NCBI GenBank assembly: GCA_002381185.1
Contig: DFOA01000040.1
Coordinates: forward strand, 1-59,896
Source of the DNA: Firmicutes bacterium UBA3553
GTDB taxonomy: Bacteria; Bacillota; Clostridia; Tissierellales; Sedimentibacteraceae
Direction: 5' to 3'
DNA length: 59,896 nt
The position numbers and the translations under genes were made by a program. Below the pieces are notes generated by a model. The model was not told the DNA's origin, searched no databases, and saw only the letters and a list, made by a program, of their open reading frames with translations. Positions 33,656 to 41,413 of the stretch are shown in pieces (the first letter of the stretch is position 1; each line of letters begins with the position of its first letter).

Positions 33656-34837
33656 TTATTTATTTAATAGTGAAATCACATTATTTACTTGCAGCAGGAC
33701 TCCTACCTTCAGGCATTCCTCATCAATGTCAAATGTTTCTGTATGAATTGCAGATGTTATTCCTTTTGTGCTGTTGCCGCAGCCTAAGTGGAAAAATCCG
33801 CCCCTGGCAACATCTGAAAAATACGAGAAATCTTCGGCACCGAGGCTTGGAAATTCTTTAAATATTATATTTTCTTCACCTAAAATTCTCACTGCAGTTT
33901 CTTTTATTACATCAACAACCTCATCATTGTTAATCAATGCCTGGTATCCGTCATGAAAATCAACTGTGCCTTCACCTCCATATGCTATTGCCGTGTTTAT
34001 TACTATATCCGAAATTCTTTGTTTGACAAAATTTCTCGTATCATCATCCAAGGCCCTCAATGTTCCTGATATTTTAACTTCATCGGCTATTACATTCTCC
34101 TTTACACCTCCTGAAATTTTTCCAAGAGATACAACCACTGAATTAAGAGGTGATATATTTCTGCTTACGATTGTCTGCAGTGAGGTAATAACACTGCCTG
34201 CCATTGCAATAGCGTCTATGCCCTTATCAGGGTATGCCCCGTGAGCCTGCCTTCCTTTTAAAGTAATCTTGATTGAGTCCGTGGAAGCATTTAGCTTTCC
34301 GTATTTTAATTCAACCTTTCCTGCATCTATATACGGCATTACATGAAGCCCCAGCACATAGTCCACATTCGGGTTTTGCATGCAGCTCTCCTGTACCATT
34401 CTTTTTCCGCCGCCGATTGTTTCTTCTGCAGGCTGAAAGAACAGCTTTACATTTCCGGCGATTGATTCTTCTGAATCTGCCAGTTCCTTCATTATTTTTC
34501 CCACTCCAAGAAGTATTGTGGTATGAGCATCATGTCCGCAGGCATGCATGACACCTGGATTTATTGAGCAATATGGCTGACTGTTTTTTTCGTCTATTGG
34601 AAGAGCATCTATGTCCCCTCTCAAGCCGATTGTCTTTCCAGGGTTTTTACCTCTTATTATTCCTACTATGCCTGTGTCGGCACATACATAATTTTCTATT
34701 CCCCATTCATTTAAATAATCCTGTATTTTCTTTTGTGTTCTGAATTCATTTTGGCTGAGTTCGGGATTTTTATGAAAGTCTCTTCTTATGTTAACTAACT
34801 CCTGATATATTTCATTAACCCTTTTTTGAATGTCCAT
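33656..34837 (-). CDS. M20D-family amidohydrolase/peptidase
   Basis: 393 residues. Two-metal hydrolase of the aminoacylase/carboxypeptidase type: RRDFHKNPELSQNE, LRGDIDALPIDE, MHACGHDAHTT (metal-binding Cys/His), PAEETIGGGKRM, and the dimerisation lid (~180-290). Substrates of this group are N-acyl amino acids or peptides. With alr and dppA next to it, a D-amino-acid or wall-peptide substrate is likely but not proven. 8 nt downstream of alr. Confidence 0.88.
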   Translation of the reverse strand: MDIQKRVNEIYQELVNIRRDFHKNPELSQNEFRTQKKIQDYLNEWGIENYVCADTGIVGIIRGKNPGKTIGLRGDIDALPIDEKNSQPYCSINPGVMHACGHDAHTTILLGVGKIMKELADSEESIAGNVKLFFQPAEETIGGGKRMVQESCMQNPNVDYVLGLHVMPYIDAGKVELKYGKLNASTDSIKITLKGRQAHGAYPDKGIDAIAMAGSVITSLQTIVSRNISPLNSVVVSLGKISGGVKENVIADEVKISGTLRALDDDTRNFVKQRISDIVINTAIAYGGEGTVDFHDGYQALINNDEVVDVIKETAVRILGEENIIFKEFPSLGAEDFSYFSDVARGGFFHLGCGNSTKGITSAIHTETFDIDEECLKVGVLLQVNNVISLLNK

Positions 34838-34845
34838 AATATCTC

Positions 34846-35994
34846 CTATAACAGATAATTTAATATTTTATAGATTTTACCGTCTTTAATATAAACTCTC
34901 GGAGTTCTTCTTGTGAATCTGCACACTATTTCATTTTTATTTGTTCCTGCAAGCAATGAAATTTCCTGAATATCAGCAGTGTTACCTGTACCGTCCCCGT
35001 AAATTACAACTTCATCTCCGACCCTTGCCTCAGGTATGTCTGTTAAGTCAACCATGCACTGATCCATACAGATCACACCTATAATAGGTGCCTTTTTCCC
35101 ATGAATTGTAACAAAGCCCTTGTCTCTCATGTTGCGTGGATAGCCGTCCGCATAACCGAAGGGAAGTGTTCCCACGATACATTTTTTATCTGACTTCCAC
35201 AAATAATCGTAGCTTACTCCTTCACCTTTTTCAAGTGTCTTAATGTGATATATTTTTGTTTTAAATGTCAATGCCTGCTTTAGCACAACCGAGTCATCCT
35301 TGTAGGATTTGAGCCCGTAAATTATCGCTCCCGGCCGTATCATGTTAAGCCTGTACTGTGGATAATCAATTCCGGAAATGCTGTCGCAAATGTGTTTGTA
35401 TTTAATGGTTCTTCCTTTGGATTCAAGCTGTTCAATCACATTCATCAATTTCTTGTACTGAATGTCATCTTCTTCTTTGCCTGCTAATGCAAAGTGGGAA
35501 AAGATTCCCTCAACTTCAAGATTATCAAGATCGAAAATTTGATTTATTTCATCTATGCTTTCCTGACAATCCCTGTAGCCGAGACGGTTAAATCCCGTAT
35601 CATATTTTATTTGAACCTTGGGGATTTTATTATACTTTTTGCCTAAAATATTCAGTAATTCAGCCTGCCGTAATGAGAAAATAGTCTGAGTTATATTGTT
35701 TTTAACAACATGCTCCAGATATTCGTCCGGAGTGTAACCCATTATAAATATGTTATAATCGCTGTAATGATTCCTTAGTTCAAGAGCTTCCGACAATGTG
35801 GCGACAGCCAGGTAATCTGCTCCGTTTTCCATAATTGCTGGCGCTAAATCCACAGCGCCGTGTCCGTATCCATTAGCCTTTACCACTGCTGCTATTGCAA
35901 CGTTCTCTCCTACAACATCTTTAATTTTCTGCATGTTATATGCAATGTTGTCCAAATTTATTTCTACGTACGTATCTCGTATTAGTTGATTCAT
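34846..35994 (-). CDS. alr: Alanine racemase
   Basis: 382 residues. PLP enzyme interconverting L- and D-alanine. The PLP lysine is in AAVVKANGYGHG (~40) and the C-terminal domain carries PIIGVICMDQCMVDLTDI with the catalytic region. Full length. In an operon with ldcA upstream and two peptidases downstream, it could convert D-Ala released from muropeptides as well as supply D-Ala for wall synthesis. Confidence 0.93.
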   Translation of the reverse strand: MNQLIRDTYVEINLDNIAYNMQKIKDVVGENVAIAAVVKANGYGHGAVDLAPAIMENGADYLAVATLSEALELRNHYSDYNIFIMGYTPDEYLEHVVKNNITQTIFSLRQAELLNILGKKYNKIPKVQIKYDTGFNRLGYRDCQESIDEINQIFDLDNLEVEGIFSHFALAGKEEDDIQYKKLMNVIEQLESKGRTIKYKHICDSISGIDYPQYRLNMIRPGAIIYGLKSYKDDSVVLKQALTFKTKIYHIKTLEKGEGVSYDYLWKSDKKCIVGTLPFGYADGYPRNMRDKGFVTIHGKKAPIIGVICMDQCMVDLTDIPEARVGDEVVIYGDGTGNTADIQEISLLAGTNKNEIVCRFTRRTPRVYIKDGKIYKILNYLL

Positions 35995-36048
35995 ATGTCT
36001 GTCCCTCCAATATATCCCTAGCTGATGCTCAGAATGAAATTGTTACCG

Positions 36049-37011
36049 TTACCTGCATCCGCTTTCTGTAAATATTACTTTATTTCTGCATGCATCTATT
36101 TTAACATTTGTTCCAAAAGCAAGTGTCGGCTGTGGGAAACTGTGGCCGGCCTTAAAATTATAAACAACAGCCTTGCCAAATGGTACAACTGTGTTATTTA
36201 TAACTTCTTCCAATGTGAGGTCAAGTCCTCCTTCATAAGCCTTCTCTTCGCGCTCACATCCTGTAAATGTGCCGAAAACAACTCCCGCACACTGTTCAAA
36301 TTTGCCTGCCAGGGCTAATGTGGTAAGCATCCTGTCAATTTTATAAATTGGTTCATTCACCTCTTCTATAAACAGTATTTTACCCCTTGCATCCAATTCA
36401 TAAGGTGAACCCATGGTTGATACAAGAAGTGTCAGATTCCCGCCTATGAGCTCGCCTTCTGCATCCTTGCAGCAGAAAAAACTTAATGGCTCATCGCCGG
36501 AATTTTTATGTTCGCCGGCCGGTTCATTTGTAAAAATGTTTCTCTGTAAACTGTTGTATGTATAGGGTTCAAACAAAACATCCTCATTTTTGAATTTTGC
36601 AAAATTTGATGTTGCCATTGGTCCGTGAAAGGTTGTCATATGGCATATTTGATTAAATGCAACATGAAGTGCGGTTATGTCGCTGAATCCTACAAATACC
36701 TTTGGATTTTCTGCAATCATTTCATAATCCAGTTTGTTTAAGATACGCGGCGTACCATATCCCCCTCTGAGACATATGATGCCTTTTATACTTTCATCTC
36801 TGAATGCATCATTTACATCTTTAGCCCTCATCTCATCGGGCGCTGAAAGATGCCCGTAATTGGTATAACAGGTAGGAAACATCACAGGATTTAATCCCAT
36901 TGCCTTCAGCTTTTTTTCAGCTTTCTCAAGTGATGCTGAATCAGTTGCAGAAGAAGGCGCTACAACGGCAACTTTATCTCCGATTCTTAATGATTTTGGT
37001 TTTTTATTCAT
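36049..37011 (-). CDS. ldcA: LD-carboxypeptidase (S66, MccF/LdcA type)
   Basis: 320 residues from MNKKPKSLRIG (GGGGGATACA before ATG; the ATG at 37023 overlaps that ribosome site). Serine peptidase that removes terminal D-Ala from wall tetrapeptides. Catalytic Ser in VFVGFSDITALH (~115), Glu in ILFIEEVNEP, His in FKAGHSFPQP. First gene of the wall-peptide operon, 26 nt after the LCP terminator. Confidence 0.88.
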   Translation of the reverse strand: MNKKPKSLRIGDKVAVVAPSSATDSASLEKAEKKLKAMGLNPVMFPTCYTNYGHLSAPDEMRAKDVNDAFRDESIKGIICLRGGYGTPRILNKLDYEMIAENPKVFVGFSDITALHVAFNQICHMTTFHGPMATSNFAKFKNEDVLFEPYTYNSLQRNIFTNEPAGEHKNSGDEPLSFFCCKDAEGELIGGNLTLLVSTMGSPYELDARGKILFIEEVNEPIYKIDRMLTTLALAGKFEQCAGVVFGTFTGCEREEKAYEGGLDLTLEEVINNTVVPFGKAVVYNFKAGHSFPQPTLAFGTNVKIDACRNKVIFTESGCR

Positions 37012-37027
37012 TGTATCCCCCATTTAT

Positions 37028-37074
37028 AATAGATAAAAGATTCTTCAATACTTTGCAGTATTTAAAAGAATCTT
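37028..37074 (-). terminator. Terminator between the LCP and ldcA genes
   Basis: Minus strand AAGATTCTT-N20-AAGAATCTT with an inner AATACT/AGTATT pair, followed by TTTATCTATT. It begins 9 nt after the LCP stop codon. Confidence 0.75.
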
Positions 37075-37082
37075 AAAATTTA

Positions 37083-38084
37083 CTAATTTAATTCTGCTGT
37101 TTTATCTTCATTGGCATTAGCCGATAAATTCAAATCATATAAGTCATATACAAACTTTGTGATTTCTTCACCATTTGCCTGGTAAAATGACAAACCGCCC
37201 AGCCACTTGTCCGTACCGGGCAATACACTTGTTTCGAGATTTTCAGCCGAAAATCCTATTACATCCTTGCCCAAACCTAATAAGTCCGTCAATGTAAAGT
37301 CAGTTTTGACATGAGGATACACGGCGCTGATTACGCTTGGAAGCTTAAGGCTCATGGCTTTTTTAACTGCGGCTTTAATAAATTTCTGCTGCGTTTCCAC
37401 TCTTCCCAAATCTCCGTTAGCATATCCGGAGTACCCCGGATAATTAGTTTTTCTGAATCTTAACAGTTCCATAGCTTTATTGCCCTTAATAAGTTGCTTG
37501 CCGGCGGGAATGTTAATATCCAGCGGAGGTTTATCGTAGATGTCAGTGTATCTCATGTGAAACGGAACATCAAACTCCACTCCTCCTATTGCATCCACTG
37601 CTGCCCTGAGTCCGTCATATTCGATTGTCGCATAATTATCTATGGGAATACCCGTTAACTCCTCGACTGCTCTTATCAAGGCTTTTATGCCGTCTTCCTC
37701 CATACCGTACACTGCATTAATCTTCTGAAATTCAGTATATTTACCATATCCTTCTCTGTAATAATAAGTGTCTCTCGGAATTGATATGAGATTTGCCTTC
37801 TTTGTTTTTCTGTCAAAACTCACCAGCATTATTGTATCTGACCTTGTTCCTTCAAGTCCCACTAAAAGGACATTTGTTCTGTTGCTTTCATGTATGGCTT
37901 TCTCCAAAGGAGTTTTAAATTCTTTATCGGTAGTATCTTCATCAGTACCGTCTCCATCTTTATTTGGATCTGCTTCTGCCAGTTCCTCCGGTGACAGGTA
38001 TTTTACATATGTAAAAATCCCAGCCGATGCAACCAAGGAAAATATTACAAAAGAAAATATAAATATCTTAATGAATTGTTTCAT
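37083..38084 (-). CDS. LCP-family wall polymer ligase
   Basis: 333 residues. LytR-CpsA-Psr enzymes move undecaprenyl-linked polymers onto peptidoglycan. N-terminal TM (~5-27), an acidic linker, then the LCP domain: VLLVGLEGTRSDTIMLVSFD, LISIPRDTYY, INAVYGMEE, LELLRFRKTNYPG with its conserved Arg residues, and GRVETQQKFIKA. Downstream of a second LCP gene (38 nt apart) with ~55% similar sequence by eye, so a tandem duplication. Confidence 0.88.
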   Translation of the reverse strand: MKQFIKIFIFSFVIFSLVASAGIFTYVKYLSPEELAEADPNKDGDGTDEDTTDKEFKTPLEKAIHESNRTNVLLVGLEGTRSDTIMLVSFDRKTKKANLISIPRDTYYYREGYGKYTEFQKINAVYGMEEDGIKALIRAVEELTGIPIDNYATIEYDGLRAAVDAIGGVEFDVPFHMRYTDIYDKPPLDINIPAGKQLIKGNKAMELLRFRKTNYPGYSGYANGDLGRVETQQKFIKAAVKKAMSLKLPSVISAVYPHVKTDFTLTDLLGLGKDVIGFSAENLETSVLPGTDKWLGGLSFYQANGEEITKFVYDLYDLNLSANANEDKTAELN

Positions 38085-38122
38085 AAATAATTCCGCCTTT
38101 CGGTTCAGTTAAAATACTAATT

Positions 38123-39079
38123 TTATTGTGCAGTGCCTGTTATGCCGTACATTTCATTAACCATACTTTTTATGGCATCTTCATCAGGGATATAAAACGA
38201 TAAACCTTCCAAAGGTGTTTCTGCTCCGGGCATAGTATGTAGATTAATGTTTTCTGTTGAAAATCCGGCTATATTATCTGCCAGGCTCAATATGTCGGTA
38301 ATCTTTACATTTGTTTCTACGTGTGAAAATGCTTCTTTTATCAATGCAGGAAGTTTAAGTCCCAATGCTTTTTTTACCGCTGACTTGATAAATTGCTGCT
38401 GCGCTTGTATTCTTCCCAGGTCTTGATTTGGATATCCCTTACGGTATCTTAGAAATTTCAGGGATTGTTCACCGTTTAAAAGCTGTGTCCCTTCAGGGAT
38501 ATCTATGTATAGAGGCGGATCGTCATATGGATCTGAATATACCATGTGGAACGGAACATTTACTTCAACTCCTCCTAACAAATCCACGCATGAAGACACC
38601 GCATCATAATCTACAATAACGTATTTCTCCAAAGGTATTCCCAACAGCTGCTGAACCGCCGGAACCAGGGCTTCAATCCCTTCCTTAGCGTATACGGCAT
38701 TTATCTTTTTCAAATCAGGACTGTCGTATACATCGCGGGGATAATACGTATCTCTGGGAACCGAAATTAAATCGGCTTTTTTATTTTCCATGTCATAGCT
38801 TACAACCATCATTGTGTCAGTTCTTAAGCCTTCAAGTCCTACTACGAGAACATTAAACCTTTTCAGGTTTTTAGCGGCTTTACCCACCGGTGTATTGTAA
38901 TCAAATGAATTTGACTCATAAAATTCCAATTGTACGGGCTGCTCTGAGGATGCAGTCTTAATTGTTCCAATAACTATATCTTTATCAACAAACAGTATAT
39001 ATCCTAAAGCGCTTACGCTTAAAATAACCGAAATAAAAATTACAGATGCAAAAAAAACCTTTAAAAAGTGCTTTATCAT
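38123..39079 (-). CDS. LCP-family wall polymer ligase (paralogue)
   Basis: 318 residues from MIKHFLKVFFASV, behind AGGTGATGAAA; the GTG at 39088 and ATG at 39085 lie in or next to the ribosome site. N-terminal TM, then VLVVGLEGLRTDTMMVVSYD, LISVPRDTYYPRD, KFLRYRKGYPNQDLGRIQAQQQFIK. Same family and likely origin as the next gene; both are probably one transcript. Confidence 0.88.
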   Translation of the reverse strand: MIKHFLKVFFASVIFISVILSVSALGYILFVDKDIVIGTIKTASSEQPVQLEFYESNSFDYNTPVGKAAKNLKRFNVLVVGLEGLRTDTMMVVSYDMENKKADLISVPRDTYYPRDVYDSPDLKKINAVYAKEGIEALVPAVQQLLGIPLEKYVIVDYDAVSSCVDLLGGVEVNVPFHMVYSDPYDDPPLYIDIPEGTQLLNGEQSLKFLRYRKGYPNQDLGRIQAQQQFIKSAVKKALGLKLPALIKEAFSHVETNVKITDILSLADNIAGFSTENINLHTMPGAETPLEGLSFYIPDEDAIKSMVNEMYGITGTAQ

Positions 39080-39372
39080 TTTCATCACCTAGTTAATTTT
39101 CCAAATTAAATAAAATATTATACCAAATAATTATATCAAAGCTTTACCCTTTTTTCAATTTATTATTAAAAAATATATTTTTAGTTATAAAGTGATAACT
39201 TTGTATTGATAATCGATTTGCTGCAAACGTACCGCATGCATGTATATGCATGCCTTGCTGTAAATATTTGTTTTATAAAAACATTTTCACAAAGGTCAAA
39301 ATTTTTTAATATGCTTTAAATGCTAATAATTCTTAAATGACAAAATTTTTTTTGTTTTTTAATAAATATGTA
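39080..39372. other. Divergent intergenic region between lcp and csp
   Basis: About 290 bp, very AT-rich. It must hold the leftward promoter of the LCP pair and the upstream region of the cold-shock gene. The only clear structure is the palindrome at 39234-39253. Confidence 0.5.
39234..39253. repeat. 20-bp alternating purine-pyrimidine palindrome
   Basis: GCATGCAT-gtat-ATGCATGC: perfect 8-bp inverted repeat, every step purine-pyrimidine. It could extrude as a cruciform, form Z-DNA, or bind a dimeric regulator between the divergent genes. Confidence 0.6.
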
Positions 39373-39401
39373 TTGCAATTTAAACAAAAAGCTGTTACAA
39401 T
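39373..39401 (+). promoter_or_regulatory. Promoter of the first cold-shock gene
   Basis: TTGCAA (39373-39378), 17-bp spacer, TACAAT (39396-39401). Predicted leader ~30 nt with GGAGGA before ATG 39438, so no long cold-shock leader here. Confidence 0.7.
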
Positions 39402-39437
39402 ACAGTTATCTTTTTTAAATATCGGAGGATTTTTTTA

Positions 39438-39638
39438 ATGAAAACAGGTACAGTTAAATGGTTTGATTCTAAGAAAGGTTTTGGTTTTATATCTTGTGAT
39501 GACGGCAAAGATGTATTCGTACATTTTTCTGCAATCGTTTCAGAGGGCTTCAAGACACTTGAAGAAGGCCAAAAAGTAAACTTTGATATAGTTGATGGTC
39601 AAAAAGGACCTCAAGCTAGCAACGTTACTGTAGCATAG
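39438..39638 (+). CDS. cspA: Cold-shock protein
   Basis: 66 residues, one CSD beta-barrel with both RNP motifs (KGFGFISC, VFVHFSAI). RNA chaperone binding single-stranded RNA/DNA. Normal size. Followed by its own terminator and a paralogue 136 nt downstream. Confidence 0.93.
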   Translation: MKTGTVKWFDSKKGFGFISCDDGKDVFVHFSAIVSEGFKTLEEGQKVNFDIVDGQKGPQASNVTVA

Positions 39639-39712
39639 TATTGTTTTAAGAAATAATAATTAATATAGATATTGCAGTATTATATTAATATTGGTTTCAA
39701 GGAGACGTGATA

Positions 39713-39737
39713 AGAACTACAGAAGTAGTTCTTTTTC
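39713..39737 (+). terminator. Terminator between the two csp genes
   Basis: AGAACTAC-agaa-GTAGTTCT followed by TTTTC. The second csp gene therefore needs read-through or its own promoter. Confidence 0.8.
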
Positions 39738-39774
39738 ATTATAAAAAACAATTTATAAAACTCGGAGGATTTTA

Positions 39775-39975
39775 ATGAAAACAGGTACAGTTAAGTGGTT
39801 TGATTCAGCAAAAGGTTTTGGTTTTATATCCGGCGAAGACGGAAAAGATGTCTTTGTACATTTCACAGCAATCTCATCTAATGGTTTCAAAAATCTAGAA
39901 GAAGGCCAGAAAGTTTCATATGAAGTTGTTGAAGGTAACAGGGGCCCTCAGGCTGCTAACGTAACAGTTGTATAA
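39775..39975 (+). CDS. Cold-shock protein (paralogue)
   Basis: 66 residues, ~80% identical by eye to the upstream copy (KGFGFISGEDGKDVFVHF). Near-identical first ~30 bases and ribosome site (CTCGGAGGATTTTA) indicate a recent tandem duplication. Same nucleic-acid-binding role. Strong terminator follows. Confidence 0.93.
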   Translation: MKTGTVKWFDSAKGFGFISGEDGKDVFVHFTAISSNGFKNLEEGQKVSYEVVEGNRGPQAANVTVV

Positions 39976-39985
39976 CAGTCACGAA

Positions 39986-40022
39986 AAATACCCGCCGGAC
40001 AAAAAGGTTTTGGCGGGTATTT
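39986..40022 (+). terminator. Terminator of the second csp gene
   Basis: AAATACCCGCC-N15-GGCGGGTATTT, an 11-bp perfect stem. Its A and T ends allow function in both directions. Confidence 0.85.
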
Positions 40023-40071
40023 GATATTAGTATACGCCTCAGGCAAATAAGCAAAAGGGTATGGTATTTGT

Positions 40072-41007
40072 ATGAATTTTACAGATTTAAAATATGTTAT
40101 AGAAATAGATAAATACTCTTCTATATCAATGGCCGCAAAAAAATTATATGTAGCGCAGTCAAATTTAAGCAGGGCTGTAAAAAAGATAGAAAATGAATTT
40201 GATATTGTTATTTTTGAAAGGACTCCAAAAGGAATTGCAACAACCAGGGAGGGACAGCGCTTTTTAGACCACGCAAAAGAAATATTGTATCAGGTAAACA
40301 ATCTTACGAAGACATACTCTGATTTAGCAGATAACGGTGTAAGTTTGAGGATATCCGTTCCAAGGGCCAGCTATATTTCCGAAGTTTTTTCGGAATATTT
40401 AAGAACCCTGAATGACGAGGAAAATCTTCGCATCCATTATTACGAGACAAATTCTATGAAAACAATACAAAATGTGCTTGATTTTCATTTTGATGTCGGA
40501 ATAATCCGTTATAATGCAATGCATGAGGGCTACTATTTATCCTTATTGAAATTGAAAAACCTGGATTACAAGATGATTCTGGAGTTCGACTACCTGCTTT
40601 TAACCTCGAAAAAAAGTATCATTGCCGATAAACATATCAGGTGTGACGAGGATTTGAAAGATTGTATTGAAATTGTTTACGGAGACGAACGCCTGCCTTC
40701 CGGCGATTATGTGGATTTGACCGACAATGACAGAGAAGAGCGTATGCAAAAGAAGGTAATTTACATATATGCAAGAGGGAGCCACTTTGAAATCCTGGAT
40801 TCGGTGCCTAATACATATATGTGGGTTTCTCCCGTGCCTCAGCATATTTTGGACAAATATGGCTTAATACAGATGCGATGCGGTGCATATGCAAAATATA
40901 TGAAGGATGTGCTGATTTTTAAAGAAAATCACGTTCAGAAGGAACATGAGAAGAATTTCCTGATTATGTTAAGAGAAAAAACAAGAGAATTCGGATGTTA
41001 TTTTTAA
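40072..41007 (+). CDS. LysR-family transcriptional regulator
   Basis: 311 residues. N-terminal winged HTH (ISMAAKKLYVAQSNLSRAVKKIE, ~18-40) and a C-terminal ligand-binding domain (~95-300). The adjacent adhE on the same strand is a possible target, though LysR targets are more often divergent. Ends in a terminator. Ligand unknown. Confidence 0.85.
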   Translation: MNFTDLKYVIEIDKYSSISMAAKKLYVAQSNLSRAVKKIENEFDIVIFERTPKGIATTREGQRFLDHAKEILYQVNNLTKTYSDLADNGVSLRISVPRASYISEVFSEYLRTLNDEENLRIHYYETNSMKTIQNVLDFHFDVGIIRYNAMHEGYYLSLLKLKNLDYKMILEFDYLLLTSKKSIIADKHIRCDEDLKDCIEIVYGDERLPSGDYVDLTDNDREERMQKKVIYIYARGSHFEILDSVPNTYMWVSPVPQHILDKYGLIQMRCGAYAKYMKDVLIFKENHVQKEHEKNFLIMLREKTREFGCYF

Positions 41008-41020
41008 TATATTTATACAT

Positions 41021-41042
41021 ACCACTATCAAGTGGTTTTTTT
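41021..41042 (+). terminator. Terminator of the LysR gene
   Basis: ACCACT-atca-AGTGGT followed by TTTTTT. Confidence 0.8.
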
Positions 41043-41413
41043 ATTGCAGCAATTTTTTATGATTTTACATATTTATATCAAAAATGATATATGCTGTTCA
41101 CTAAAAAAGCATACGGTTGAGAGCATTTTGATGTTGATAAAATATCGGAACAATGTTAATATGGGTTAAAATTTGTACGGTTTTTCATGGATAATGCAAC
41201 GTATCTGATAAATAAATATCAAAGTGACAATTAACTAAATACTAAAGCACCTATATTTTACAAAGCAATCTTAGTTACGCATGGATATCCATTAAGCGCA
41301 TTACCGAACATTAATCGCGCACATATAAACCCAAACATATTTAATATTCAATTTTCTGAGATATCGTGCAAATGTTTGCACTTTATTTAATAAACTACCA
41401 AGGAGGCTTTTTA
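41043..41413 (+). promoter_or_regulatory. Long upstream region of adhE
   Basis: 370 bp without an ORF. adhE genes are often controlled by Rex (NADH sensing). A loose match TGTTAA-N6-TTAAAA near 41154-41171 has the wrong spacing for Rex. I see no riboswitch or clear promoter; the region's length suggests regulation. Confidence 0.35.

Noticed and set aside
41154..41171. Rex-like site upstream of adhE
   Set aside because: Half-sites TGTTAA and TTAAAA are six bases apart and one is degenerate, which does not fit the Rex consensus.
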